Program-made: the position numbers and the translations under genes
Shown: one piece after another, positions 40,906 to 51,083 of the stretch
Numbering within the stretch: the first letter of the stretch is position 1
Layout of the letters: every line of letters begins with the position of its first letter
Source of the DNA: Streptomyces sp. H27-H5
GTDB taxonomy: Bacteria; Actinomycetota; Actinomycetes; Streptomycetales; Streptomycetaceae
Direction of reading: 5' to 3'
NCBI RefSeq assembly: GCF_026627505.1
Contig: NZ_JAPNLK010000006.1
Location: forward strand, 62,001-126,000
Length of the DNA stretch: 64,000 bases
Notes under the pieces: model-generated
Told to the model about the DNA's origin: nothing
Seen by the model: the letters and a program-made list of their open reading frames with translations, nothing else
Databases searched by the model: none

Positions 40906-43046
40906 TACGCGGCCCTCCTGTTGCCGGCGCCCTGCGGCGACCGGGCGGATTCCACCGATGTACGAACGTTCTTCACGAGCCCCGCCAGGCTGTCGGCCCG
41001 CAGCCCGTCGAGGCTGACCGCGGGCCCGCCCAGATCGGCGGCCAACACCCCGGCCAGGCCCAGCCGGACCGGCCCGCTCTCGCAGTCGACGACGACCGAG
41101 GTGACGCCCTCGGCGGCCAACAGCCGCGCCCCGCGCCCGGCCAACTCCCGCGCGTCGCCGCCCAGACCGCCGGCCGACGTGGCCCGCCCGTCGGTGACGA
41201 CCACCAGCAGCGGCCGCCGCGAAGGGTCCCGCAGCCGCTCGATCCGCAGCACCTCGCGCGCCTTCAACAGACCGGCGGCCAGCGGTGTGCGGCCCCCGGT
41301 CGGCAGCTGCTCCAGCCGCGCGGCGGCCGCGTCCACCGAGGACGTCGGCGGCAACGCCAGCTCGGCGCCCGCACCCCGGAAGGTGATCAGACCGACCTTG
41401 TCCCGGCGCTGGTAGGCGTCCAGCAGCAGCGACAGCACGGCGCCCTTGACCGCGCTCATGCGCTGCCGGGCGGCCATCGAACCCGACGCGTCCACGACGA
41501 AGAGCACCAGGTTGCCCTCACGGCCCTCCCGGGTGGCCTGCCGCAGGTCGTCCTTGCGGACCACCAGCCCGCGCCCGCTGCGCCCGCGCGCCTTCTGGTG
41601 CGGGGCGGCGGCGTGCACGGTCGCGGCCAGGTGCAGCTTCGTCAGCTGCCCCCGGGGGCGCCGGGAGCCGGTGGTCCGGCCGTGCGCCGTCCGGGCACGG
41701 GAGCGGCGGCCGGCCGCGCCCTCGCCGAGCCCGGGCACGCTCAACATCTTGGTGCGGAACGGCTCGGAGGCCCGTACGGCGGCCTGCTCCGGGGCGCCGC
41801 CCCGCGGGGCCGGGGACCGCGGGTCCTCGGTGGACTCCGGCGCGTCGGGAGCCTCCCCGGCGTCAGGGGTCCCCCCGGTGTCGGGGGTCCCCGGCGCCTC
41901 GGGGGAGTCCGGTGCCTGGGGCTCCTCGTCCTGCGGCGCGCCGCCGCCGTCCGGCCCGCCGTCGTCCGGGCCCTCGTCGCCGGGGCCGCGGTCGTCCGGG
42001 CCCTCGGGTTCCGGTTCGGGTTCCGGTTCGTCGTCGGGGAACTCGTCCAGGATCCGGTCCAGCTTGTCCTCGTCGAGGCCGGGCGCGTCGAACGGGGCCC
42101 GGCGGCGGCGGTGGGGGAGCGCCAGCAGCGCGGCCTGCCGCACGTCCTCCTTGACCACGTCGGTCCGCCCGGCCCAGGCGGCCAGGGCCGTCGCCGTACG
42201 GGCCATCACGATGTCGGCGCGCATGCCGTCGACCTCGAAACCGGCGCAGGTGGCGGCGATCTGCAACAACGAGGTGTCACCGAGCACGACCCGCGGCAGC
42301 AGGGCCCGCGCGGCCACCACACGGGCGCGCACGTCGTGCTCGTCACCGGCCCAGCGGCTCGCGAACCCGGCGGGGTCGTCCTCGTACGCCAGCCGGCGGC
42401 GCACCACCTCGACGCGCTGCGCCGGCTCGCGCGACGCGGCGACCTCGACGGTCAGCCCGAACCGGTCCAGGAGCTGCGGGCGCAGCTCGCCCTCCTCCGG
42501 GTTCATCGTCCCGACGAGCAGGAACCGGGCCGCGTGCCGTACGGAGACGCCCTCGCGCTCGACGTACGAGGCGCCCATCGCGGCGGCGTCGAGCAGCACG
42601 TCCACCAGGTGGTCGTGGAGCAGGTTCACCTCGTCGACGTACAGGATCCCCCGGTGCGCGTCGGCCAACAGGCCGGGCTCGAAGGCCTTCACCCCCTCGG
42701 ACAGGGCGCGTTCGATGTCGAGGGAGCCGACCAGACGGTCCTCGGAGGCGCCGACGGGCAGCTCGACCATCCGGGCCGGGCGCTCCCCGCCGGGACCCGC
42801 CTCGTGGGGTCCGTCGGGGCAGTCGGGGTCGGGCGCGGCGGGCGCGCACGAGAACCGGCAGCCGGGCACGACGTCCACCCGCGGCAGCAGCGCGGAGAGC
42901 GCGCGCACGGCGGTGGACTTCGCGGTCCCCTTCTCGCCGCGCACGAGCACGCCGCCGACCGCCGGGCTCACGGCGTTGAGGAGCAGGGCCAACCGCAGGT
43001 CGTCCTGCCCGACCACGGCCGAGAACGGAAAGTGGGCGCTGCTCAT
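40905..43046 (-). CDS. Putative cobaltochelatase subunit (ChlI-ChlD fusion)
   Basis: 713 aa. N-terminal AAA+ ATPase like ChlI/BchI/CobS (residues 1-330): Walker A GEKGTAKST and VDEVNLLHDHLVDVLLDAAA. An acidic Pro/Asp/Glu/Gly linker of about 100 residues follows, then a basic segment, then a VWA integrin-I domain (about 510-713) with MIDAS VDASGSM. Such fusions act with the large CobN subunit to insert cobalt into hydrogenobyrinate diamide; CobN is not in this window. Linked to cobO by TAATG overlap. Start preceded by AAGGAG. Confidence 0.92.
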   Translation of the reverse strand: MSSAHFPFSAVVGQDDLRLALLLNAVSPAVGGVLVRGEKGTAKSTAVRALSALLPRVDVVPGCRFSCAPAAPDPDCPDGPHEAGPGGERPARMVELPVGASEDRLVGSLDIERALSEGVKAFEPGLLADAHRGILYVDEVNLLHDHLVDVLLDAAAMGASYVEREGVSVRHAARFLLVGTMNPEEGELRPQLLDRFGLTVEVAASREPAQRVEVVRRRLAYEDDPAGFASRWAGDEHDVRARVVAARALLPRVVLGDTSLLQIAATCAGFEVDGMRADIVMARTATALAAWAGRTDVVKEDVRQAALLALPHRRRRAPFDAPGLDEDKLDRILDEFPDDEPEPEPEPEGPDDRGPGDEGPDDGGPDGGGAPQDEEPQAPDSPEAPGTPDTGGTPDAGEAPDAPESTEDPRSPAPRGGAPEQAAVRASEPFRTKMLSVPGLGEGAAGRRSRARTAHGRTTGSRRPRGQLTKLHLAATVHAAAPHQKARGRSGRGLVVRKDDLRQATREGREGNLVLFVVDASGSMAARQRMSAVKGAVLSLLLDAYQRRDKVGLITFRGAGAELALPPTSSVDAAAARLEQLPTGGRTPLAAGLLKAREVLRIERLRDPSRRPLLVVVTDGRATSAGGLGGDARELAGRGARLLAAEGVTSVVVDCESGPVRLGLAGVLAADLGGPAVSLDGLRADSLAGLVKNVRTSVESARSPQGAGNRRAA

Positions 43047-43140
43047 GAGACGGTCACTCCTTCGAGTGGCTTGCGATGGACATCGGTGCCGCCGGATCGG
43101 CGGCCCCTCGGATGTGCGGCCGGACCGGAGCCCGCGCCCC

Positions 43141-44700
43141 TCACGGGGCGCCCGGCGGCAGGAAGGGGAGGCCCGTCGGGGCCCCGCCCTCGATCAGCCG
43201 CATCAGCGCGTCGGTGTCGGCGTGTTCCTCGATCAGGTCGCCCAGCAGGTCGAGCTGTTCCTCGCGCAGCGCGCCGAACGAGGTGTCCGGCGCCGGGACG
43301 AAACGCCGCCCGGCCGCGGCCGCGACCTCCCGCAGGAACGCCCGGCGGAAGCCGTCCGACTCCAGCGAGCCGTGCCAGTGCGTTCCCCACACCTCGCCGA
43401 CCCGGCAGCCGTCCAGGAAGGGGGTCCCGCCCAGCACCTCGGCCACGCCGTGGTGGATCTCGTACCCCGAGACCTCCTCGCCCAGCGCGGAGCCCACGGG
43501 CCGCGCCAGGGTCTTCTCCCGCGCGAAACGGACCCGTACCGGCAGCAGGCCGAGACCGTCGACGGCGCCCGCCCGGGACTCCACCTCGTCCTCGATGTGC
43601 TCGCCGAGCACCTGGAACCCGCCGCAGATCCCCAGGACCGGCCGCCCCTCGGCCGCCCGCGCGGCCAGCGCGTCGGCGAGACCGCGCTCCCGCAGCCACG
43701 CCAACGCCTTCACCGTGCCGCGGGTGCCCGGTACGACGACCAGGTCGGCGTCGACCAACTCCTCGGCCCGGTCCACGAACCGGACCACCACCCCCGGCTC
43801 CGCCGCGAGCGCGTCGACGTCCGTGAAGTTCGACATCAGCGGGACCGCGCAGACCGCGACGCGCAGCACGTCCGCGCCCACCGGCGGGGCCACCGCGGAC
43901 TCGCGCACAGAGCCCCGCAGCGAGACCCGCAGGCCGTCCTCCTCGTCGATGCCCAGCCCGTGCCGGAACGGCAGCACGCCGTACGTTGCCCGACCGGTCA
44001 GCCCGCGCAGCATCTCCATGCCCGGCTCCAACAACGACACGTCGCCGCGGAACTTGTTCACCAGGTAGCCCGCGATCAGCGACTGGTCCTCGGGCGACAG
44101 CAGCGCCGTGGTCCCGAAGAACGACGCGAAGACCCCGCCCCGGTCGATGTCCCCGACCACGACCACGGGGAAGCGCGCGGCCCGCGCGATGCCCATGTTC
44201 ACGATGTCGGTCCGGCGCAGGTTGATCTCGGCCGGACTGCCCGCCCCCTCGCAGATCACGGCGTCATACGTGCCCCGGAGCTGCTCCAGACAGTCCGTGA
44301 CGACCCCGAGGAGCCGTTCCCGACCGCCCCCGTGCAGCTCCTTCCCGGTCGACGACCCGCCGGGCTCCCCGAAGAACCCGCGCGCGCTCATCTCGCCCAC
44401 CGGCCTGCCCAGCAGCACCACCTGGCTGCTCTGGTCGCCGCCGGGCTTGAGCAGCACCGGGTTCATCAGCGCCGTCGGCTCCACGCGGGCGGCCTGGGCC
44501 TGCATGGCCTGGGCCCGCCCGATCTCGGCGCCCTCCCGCGTGACGAAGGAGTTCAACGACATGTTCTGGGCCTTGAACGGCGCGACCTTGACGCCCCGGC
44601 GGGTCAGCCAGCGACAGATGCCCGCCGTGACCACGCTCTTGCCCGCGTCCGAGGTCGTCCCGGCGACCAACAGACCGCCGCCCCGCCTGGTAGCCGTCAC
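43141..44700 (-). CDS. cobQ: Cobyric acid synthase CobQ/CbiP
   Basis: 519 aa. Amidates carboxyls b, d, e and g of adenosylcobyrinate a,c-diamide. P-loop-like start LLVAGTTSDAGKSVV, PFKAQNMSLNSFVT, and the glutaminase domain with Cys in LGICGGFQVLG and His in GTHWHGSLES. GTG start at 44700 overlaps the cobD stop in GTGA. Full length. A 94-bp gap separates it from the chelatase start. Confidence 0.96.
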   Translation of the reverse strand: MTATRRGGGLLVAGTTSDAGKSVVTAGICRWLTRRGVKVAPFKAQNMSLNSFVTREGAEIGRAQAMQAQAARVEPTALMNPVLLKPGGDQSSQVVLLGRPVGEMSARGFFGEPGGSSTGKELHGGGRERLLGVVTDCLEQLRGTYDAVICEGAGSPAEINLRRTDIVNMGIARAARFPVVVVGDIDRGGVFASFFGTTALLSPEDQSLIAGYLVNKFRGDVSLLEPGMEMLRGLTGRATYGVLPFRHGLGIDEEDGLRVSLRGSVRESAVAPPVGADVLRVAVCAVPLMSNFTDVDALAAEPGVVVRFVDRAEELVDADLVVVPGTRGTVKALAWLRERGLADALAARAAEGRPVLGICGGFQVLGEHIEDEVESRAGAVDGLGLLPVRVRFAREKTLARPVGSALGEEVSGYEIHHGVAEVLGGTPFLDGCRVGEVWGTHWHGSLESDGFRRAFLREVAAAAGRRFVPAPDTSFGALREEQLDLLGDLIEEHADTDALMRLIEGGAPTGLPFLPPGAP

Positions 44701-45656
44701 GCGCTTCCCTTCCCGAACCGACGCGACACCGCACACCGCAGTGCCACACACGTGGCCAGCGCCACCCACGTCACCCGACGCGACAGCCGTACGGCGCGTT
44801 CGATGTCCGCGACCTCCACCGGCCGGCCCGCGGCGCCGTTCAACACGGCCCGGTGCTCGACCCGCCCCCCGTACGCGAGGGTGCCGCCCAGCCGAACGCC
44901 CAGCGCGCCGGCGAAGGAGGCCTCCACCGGGCCCGCGTTCGGGCTCGGGTGCGCGGCGGCGTCGGCGCGCCAGGCCCGCACGGCTCCCCGCCGGTCGGGG
45001 CCGGCCAGTACCGCGGCCAGCGCCGTCAACCGGGCCCCCGGCCAGCCGGCCAGGTCGTCGAGCCGGGCGGAGGCCCAGCCGTAGCGCAGGTGGCGGGGCG
45101 ACCTGTGGCCCACCATCGCGTCCAACGTGTTCACGGCGCGGAAGGCCAGCAGGCCGGGCACGCCGGCGACGGCGCCCCAGACCAGGGCCCCGACCACCGC
45201 GTCGGAGGTGTTCTCGGCGACGGACTCCACGACCGCGCGGGCCATCTGCTGATCGTCCAGGGCCTGCGGATCGCGCCCGCACAGGTGCGGCAGTCGGTCG
45301 CGGGCCACCTCGGTGTCCCCGGCGGAGAGCGCCCCGCCGATGGCACGGGCCTCCCGTCCGAGGGAGGTGCCGCCGACAACGGCCCAGGTCGCGACGGCGG
45401 TGAGGGCGACACGGGCGGCCGCGGGCCGGGAGCGCACGGCCCGTGAGCCCAGCGCGCCGAGCGCGGCCGCGCCCCCCACGCACACCAGGGCGTGCACGAC
45501 GCCGCGGGCGCGGTCGTCGCGCCACAGGGCGCGTTCGACGGAGGCGGCGGCTCTTCCGAAGGCGGCCACGGGGTGCCCGCGGCGCGGATCCCCGAGGATC
45601 CGGTCGCCGATCAGGCCCGCCGTGACGCCGTACGCGAAAACGCGATCGGCACGCAT
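44697..45656 (-). CDS. cobD: Adenosylcobinamide-phosphate synthase CobD/CbiB
   Basis: 319 aa membrane enzyme joining adenosylcobyric acid to aminopropanol (phosphate). Motifs: RILGDPRRGHPVAAFG at the start, VESVAENTSDAVVGALVWGA and NTLDAMVGHRSPRHLRYGWASARLDD. It is the first gene of the minus-strand cob operon and is preceded by the cobalamin riboswitch; a GAGTGAGGA ribosome site lies 14 nt upstream of the ATG. Confidence 0.95.
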   Translation of the reverse strand: MRADRVFAYGVTAGLIGDRILGDPRRGHPVAAFGRAAASVERALWRDDRARGVVHALVCVGGAAALGALGSRAVRSRPAAARVALTAVATWAVVGGTSLGREARAIGGALSAGDTEVARDRLPHLCGRDPQALDDQQMARAVVESVAENTSDAVVGALVWGAVAGVPGLLAFRAVNTLDAMVGHRSPRHLRYGWASARLDDLAGWPGARLTALAAVLAGPDRRGAVRAWRADAAAHPSPNAGPVEASFAGALGVRLGGTLAYGGRVEHRAVLNGAAGRPVEVADIERAVRLSRRVTWVALATCVALRCAVSRRFGKGSA

Positions 45657-45677
45657 GGTGGCAGGTATGTCCTCACT

Positions 45678-45693
45678 CAGGGTCCGCGCCCTG
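45678..45693 (-). promoter_or_regulatory. Expression-platform hairpin between riboswitch and cobD
   Basis: CAGGG-6 nt-CCCTG hairpin directly upstream of the cobD ribosome site (GAGTGAGGA). Its position suggests translational control. Confidence 0.4.
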
Positions 45694-45703
45694 GTTCGAC
45701 GTG

Positions 45704-45814
45704 TACGGCGGCGAGAGTTCCTGGCTCCCGGGGCGCACGGGCGGTGTGCGCTCCCCGGTGACAGTGGCGGGACCGCGCCGGATTCGCACCGGACTTCCTC
45801 TCCATGCCGCCGTA
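45704..45814 (-). ncRNA. Cobalamin (B12) riboswitch
   Basis: Minus-strand aptamer. The outer P1 helix is a perfect 9-bp pairing (45806-45814 with 45704-45712). Conserved core GGAAGTCCGGTGCGAATCC, then GCGGTCCCGCCACTGT, and the B12 box GAGCCAGGAACTC near the 3' end are all present. It lies 48 bp upstream of cobD and should turn off the cob operon when cobalamin is plentiful. Confidence 0.93.
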
Positions 45815-45825
45815 TTGGCTCGGGC

Positions 45826-45855
45826 AGTCCACCACGGCCCAGGAACGCCCGTCAA
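45826..45855 (-). promoter_or_regulatory. Promoter of the cob operon
   Basis: Minus-strand TTGACG (45850-45855) and TGGACT (45826-45831) with an 18-bp spacer. Transcription would start a few bases before the aptamer. Confidence 0.5.
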
Positions 45856-45894
45856 CTTGCTGTTGACCTGCGGTGAGTGTGGGGCGACGGCATG

Positions 45895-45933
45895 CGAAAG
45901 CTCCCCCCGGGACGGACCCGGAGGGAGCTTTCG
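45895..45933. terminator. Terminator of the pit operon
   Basis: CGAAAGCTCCC pairs with GGGAGCTTTCG, with an inner CCCGG/CCGGG extension, just downstream of the small gene stop and before the cob promoter. Serves the minus strand. Confidence 0.8.
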
Positions 45934-45944
45934 GACGTGCGACG

Positions 45945-46166
45945 TCAGCTGACGATCAGGTAGATCCCGAAGGTCACGGCCGCCGCGCAGAGTGCGAAGC
46001 ACGCGTACGCGCCGCTGCGGGCCAGGGTGGCGGCCCCGCCCTGCTCGGTGGCGGTCTCGTGCTTGGACAGGCCGACCAGACCCAGGGTGAAGAGGGCCAC
46101 GAGGGCGACGGTGGCGGAGAGGCTGACCCCGAAGACGGAGCCGAGTGCTGCCCAGTCGATCTTCAT
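45945..46166 (-). CDS. Small membrane protein paired with PitH
   Basis: 73 aa with two transmembrane helices: SVFGVSLSATVALVALFTLGLVGLS and SGAYACFALCAAAVTFGIYLIVS, joined by a polar loop KHETATEQGG. It starts 29 bp after the pit stop on the same strand, so they are co-transcribed. The pairing with a low-affinity phosphate transporter is, as I recall, conserved in Streptomyces. Its role may be as accessory subunit. Confidence 0.82.
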   Translation of the reverse strand: MKIDWAALGSVFGVSLSATVALVALFTLGLVGLSKHETATEQGGAATLARSGAYACFALCAAAVTFGIYLIVS

Positions 46167-46195
46167 ACTGCGGATTCCTCTGTCGTTCTCGGGGG

Positions 46196-47485
<1,290 letters not shown>

Positions 47486-47532
47486 TTACCCAGACTTCTG
47501 TTTGACGTCAGTGGTTCGGCGACCGTAGGCAA

Positions 47533-47554
47533 CCTGAGTGAACGGAAGATGAAC
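47533..47554 (-). promoter_or_regulatory. PHO box upstream of pitH
   Basis: Minus strand GTTCATCTTCC followed immediately by GTTCACTCAGG, two 11-bp units starting with GTTCA. A TACGGT -10 candidate follows 5 nt after. The stretch 47555-47827 upstream holds an AT-rich island near 47615-47640 and no gene. Confidence 0.75.
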
Positions 47555-47839
47555 TGGATGGGACCGGGTGGTGGATCACGCCACGGCTCGATCGGGTCGT
47601 ATTTCCCGATTCCTTCGTAGATATATCGATTAATGCACGTCAGGGCGGGGTGAACACGCGGTCGGGCACGGGCGCTTCGGCCGGGCGAACACCCCTCCCG
47701 CGGGCCCCGAAGAGACCTACATCACTCCCGCACGCATCCCGGCGGCCGCGTTCCGCTCCCCGTTCCGTTCGGCCCGCCGACGAAGGCGGACGCATCCCCT
47801 CCGGTGGCCCGTCCGCCCTCGCGCGCCGAGACTGGAGCG

Positions 47840-48967
47840 GTGCGAACCGCCACGACGGCAGCGGCCGTCACCACGACCCTGATCGGTGCCGGCGCTGCCG
47901 CCGTCGCCGCCGGTCGGTACGCCGCCGACGCGGCCCTGCGAACCGAACCCGGCCGCCCGCTCCCCGGCGGCCCCCGGCTCAGCGTCCACTCCACCACCGC
48001 CGACCGCATCACCCTGACCCGCTCGCTCGCCTCCCTGCGCCCCGGCACGTACGGACTGGACGCGCCCGGGGTGCACGCGGTGGTCGGCCCCGTCGTCGCC
48101 GACGTCGCGCACGCCCCGGACACCGTCGTCCGGCGGCTCGTCGCCGTCACCCACGGCCGCCTCGAACCCGGAACCCGGGTCACCCTCACCCCCCAGGTGC
48201 ACCTGGGCAACCCGCGCACCGCCCTCGGGCTCGACCACGCCGACGTGGACGTCCCCGGCGAGCTCGGCCCGCTGCCCGCCTGGTTCGTTCCCGCCGCCCG
48301 GGACACCTGGGTGATCACCGTGCACGGCCTCGGCGCCACCCGGGAACACCCGATGGTGGTCATGCCCTTCCTGCACCGCCACCACCTCCCCGTCCTCGAC
48401 CTCGCCTACCGCGGCGACCTCGGCGCCCCCGCCTCCCCGGACGGCCTCGGCCACCTCGGCGAATCCGAATGGCGGGACCTCGACGCGGCCATCCGCTACG
48501 CCCTCCGCTACGGCGCCCGCCGCGTGATCCTGCACGGCTGGTCCACCGGGGCCGCCATGGCCCTGCGCGCCGTCGAACGGTCGGCGCTGGCCGGTCGGAT
48601 CTCGGGGCTGGTGCTCGACTCCCCGGTGCTCGACTGGCACGCCACCCTGCGGGGCCTGACCGCCGCCCGACGCACCCCCGCACCCCTGATCCCGCTCGTC
48701 GTCCGGGCCGCCGAGGGCCGCGCCGGACTGCGGGCCGACCACCGCGCCCCGGGAGCGGACCCCGACGCGCTCCGCGTCCCCGTCCTGATCTTCCACGGCC
48801 CGGACGACGGGCTCGCCCCGTGGGAGCCGTCCCGCCGGCTCGCCGCCGCCCGACCCGACCTCGTCACCCTGCGCACCGTTCCCGACGCCCCGCACGGCGC
48901 GATGTGGAACGCCGATCCCGCCGGCTACGAGGAGGTGTTGCGCCGCTTCCTCACCCCCCTCATGTGA
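47840..48967 (+). CDS. Alpha/beta hydrolase, probably membrane-anchored
   Basis: 375 aa. An N-terminal hydrophobic segment (TTAAAVTTTLIGAGAAAVAAG) suggests an anchor or signal. The hydrolase core has TVHGLG (oxyanion region), the nucleophile elbow GWSTGAAM, catalytic Asp in FHGPDDGLAP and His in DAPHGAMW. Similar to BEM46/YqkD-type serine hydrolases. GTG at 47840 is chosen over 47804 because GAGACT lies 6 nt upstream, the leaderless pattern. Substrate unknown. Confidence 0.85.
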   Translation: MRTATTAAAVTTTLIGAGAAAVAAGRYAADAALRTEPGRPLPGGPRLSVHSTTADRITLTRSLASLRPGTYGLDAPGVHAVVGPVVADVAHAPDTVVRRLVAVTHGRLEPGTRVTLTPQVHLGNPRTALGLDHADVDVPGELGPLPAWFVPAARDTWVITVHGLGATREHPMVVMPFLHRHHLPVLDLAYRGDLGAPASPDGLGHLGESEWRDLDAAIRYALRYGARRVILHGWSTGAAMALRAVERSALAGRISGLVLDSPVLDWHATLRGLTAARRTPAPLIPLVVRAAEGRAGLRADHRAPGADPDALRVPVLIFHGPDDGLAPWEPSRRLAAARPDLVTLRTVPDAPHGAMWNADPAGYEEVLRRFLTPLM

Positions 48968-49072
48968 CGGGCGTGTGCAGGACGGGACACGGCGGGCGGT
49001 TTGTTCCGTTCCATCCCCCCGCCGGCCGGCGGTAACGACCGGTTCCGTTTGGGCTTTCGGCCAGTGACGGGC

Positions 49073-49078
49073 GAGACT
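49073..49078 (+). promoter_or_regulatory. -10 box giving leaderless mRNA for the 49085 gene
   Basis: GAGACT ends 6 nt before the GTG; TTGGGC lies 18 bp further upstream. The same GAGACT-N6-GTG arrangement occurs at 47828-47842. Confidence 0.35.
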
Positions 49079-49084
49079 GCTTCC

Positions 49085-50545
49085 GTGACGTCCCGAAAGC
49101 CTGATGAGCAGTTGGCTCGCGACTCCAGACTCCGACTCGTCTCCCCGCGTTCCGTGGCCGCGGCCCGCAAGGCGGTGACCGACCGAAGGACCCGACCCGC
49201 CCCCCGGCCTCCGGCGGGCACACCCGCCACGGCCGACCTCGCGAACAGGGCCCGGGCCTCCCTCGCCGACGCGGTGCGCCTGGCCCGCTGGGCCGAGCTG
49301 CACCTCGGGGCGGGCGACGGCGGCCGGCCCGCACCGGCGGCGGGGCTCTCGACCGCCGACGTCGAACGGGCCGCGGCGGAACTGAACCTGACCCACGGCC
49401 AGATCAGGGTCGGCTGGGACCGCTCCAGACTCGCCGGTCTCGTCGAGGTGCACGGCGGCGACGCCCGGCCGGGCTGGCGGCTGCGCGCCTGGGACCGCGA
49501 CGACACGGCCGTGCTGCGCGGCTGGGTCGCCCTCTTCGACGCCTGGTCCCTCGTCCACCCGGCCCCCGCCGACATCGCCCCCGCCGTGGTCGCGGAAGTC
49601 GTCGAGGCCATGCCCCAACTGCTCTCGCTGCTCCAGCTGTCCGCCGGCCCGGTGACCGTCCCGGACCTGCTGGACCTGCTGGGCCAGCGCGTCACCGAAC
49701 TGCGCGACGAGCGCTGCGAAGTGCCCTACGGGACCTGCGCGAACGGCGGCCCGGACGGGACGACGGCCGGCTCGGCGACCGCCCAGGCGGCCCTCCCGGC
49801 ACAGGGCGCCCCCGCGGAGCCCGTCCCGCTCGCCCGGCTGCTGCGCTGGGCGCTCGGCGGCCTCGCCGCCGTGGACGCCGTCACCCTCGGCCCCGCACAG
49901 GCCGCCCTGACGCCGCTGGGCAGCTGGGCCGTCTGGGTCAAGCTGGAACAGATCTGCGTCGCCGCGCAGAGCCCCGCCGGGAACATCGAGCAGTCCGCCG
50001 CCGCGATGCTGCACGGCTGCGCCCGCCTCACCCCCGGGCCGGCCCGCGCCGAGTACCGGGCCTGGCTCGCCGCCCGCCCCGTCGGCCACGCCATCGGCGA
50101 ACTCCTCCAGGCCGCCCGCGGCGAGGACGCCCTGACGCGCGGACTCGCCTTCGAGGCCCTGCGCGTCGTCGGCGCCCCCGCCGAGCCCGACGTCCGCGCC
50201 GCCGTACGGGAACCCGCGCTGCGCCCGTACGCCCTGCTCTGGCTCGCCGAGCACGACGGGGTGGACCCGGACGAGGCGCAGGACGTGCTCACCGCCGAGG
50301 AGTCGACCTGGCTCTGGGTGGACACGGCGGCGGCCATCGCCGACCACGGCGAGGCCGAACTGCTGGCCCGCCACCTCGACTCGGCGGTCCGCACCACGGT
50401 CCCGCGGCTGCTGGACGAGGTCCGCGCCGTCGGCCACCCGCGCACCGTGCAGGTCCTGGTCGCGCTGGCCGCGGCCCACCCCGACCCGGCCCTGGCCAAG
50501 GCGGTCCGGCGGGCCGCGTTCCAGGTCCACACCGGCGGGGCGTAG
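49085..50545 (+). CDS. Streptomyces-type protein of unknown function (paralogue of 16275-17786)
   Basis: 486 aa, soluble, alanine/leucine-rich, helical. The block ASLADAVRLARWAELH and the end VRAVGHPRTVQVLVALAAAHPDPALAKAVRRAAF match the corresponding blocks of the 503-aa protein encoded at 16275-17786; the order of conserved blocks is the same through the whole length. The N-terminal 45 residues are basic and differ. No catalytic motif is recognisable. Single gene, apparently leaderless. Confidence 0.75.
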   Translation: MTSRKPDEQLARDSRLRLVSPRSVAAARKAVTDRRTRPAPRPPAGTPATADLANRARASLADAVRLARWAELHLGAGDGGRPAPAAGLSTADVERAAAELNLTHGQIRVGWDRSRLAGLVEVHGGDARPGWRLRAWDRDDTAVLRGWVALFDAWSLVHPAPADIAPAVVAEVVEAMPQLLSLLQLSAGPVTVPDLLDLLGQRVTELRDERCEVPYGTCANGGPDGTTAGSATAQAALPAQGAPAEPVPLARLLRWALGGLAAVDAVTLGPAQAALTPLGSWAVWVKLEQICVAAQSPAGNIEQSAAAMLHGCARLTPGPARAEYRAWLAARPVGHAIGELLQAARGEDALTRGLAFEALRVVGAPAEPDVRAAVREPALRPYALLWLAEHDGVDPDEAQDVLTAEESTWLWVDTAAAIADHGEAELLARHLDSAVRTTVPRLLDEVRAVGHPRTVQVLVALAAAHPDPALAKAVRRAAFQVHTGGA

Positions 50546-50574
50546 CCCCCGCACGACGAGGACGCGCCGCAGGG

Positions 50575-50970
50575 TCAGATCTGCGGCGCGTACGTCCCGA
50601 AGCTCCAGACGTTGCCCTCGGCGTCGCGCGCCATGTAGTCGCGCGATCCGTAGTCCTGGTCGGTGGGCTCCATCAGGATCTCCACCCCGTGCTCGACCGC
50701 TCTGCGGTGGTGGGCGTCCACGTCGTCGACGACCACGTACACCCCGGTCGGCCCGGCTTCCGCCATCACCTTGTCGAACTGGCCGCCGCGGCCCTTGCTG
50801 CCGAGCATCACCGCGCCGTTGCCGTAGGACAGTTCCGCGTGCATCACGGCCCCGTCCTCACCCTCGTACACCGCGACCTGCGTGAACCCGAACGCCTCCG
50901 TCAGCAGTTGGATGGCGGTCTTGGCGTCGCGGTAGAGCAGAGTCGGGTAGACGGACGGAACACCTGCCAT
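50575..50970 (-). CDS. VOC-family (glyoxalase/bleomycin resistance-like) protein
   Basis: 131 aa with two beta-alpha-beta-beta-beta modules: VYPTLLYRDAKTAIQLLTEAFGF and VYVVVDDVDAHHRRAVEHGVEILMEPTDQDYGSRDYMARDAEGNVWSFGTY. Resembles PhnB-like members. A metal-ligand set is only partly visible, so enzyme or binding protein cannot be decided. ATG at 50970 after GAGGGAG. Confidence 0.86.
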   Translation of the reverse strand: MAGVPSVYPTLLYRDAKTAIQLLTEAFGFTQVAVYEGEDGAVMHAELSYGNGAVMLGSKGRGGQFDKVMAEAGPTGVYVVVDDVDAHHRRAVEHGVEILMEPTDQDYGSRDYMARDAEGNVWSFGTYAPQI

Positions 50971-51083
50971 GACGATCACTCCCTCTCGTGCAGTGCGCCT
51001 GCGTGCCTGGACGGGTCCGTGACCAACGGCCTGTCACCACCGGCATGTGACCCACGACACAGCATGGCAGGCGCCACCGACAG

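Noticed and set aside
41446-45084. A 1,212-codon open frame antisense to chelatase, cobQ and cobD
   Set aside because: Low-complexity Arg/Ser/Pro composition and wrong codon-position GC; the opposite strand encodes well recognised cobalamin enzymes.
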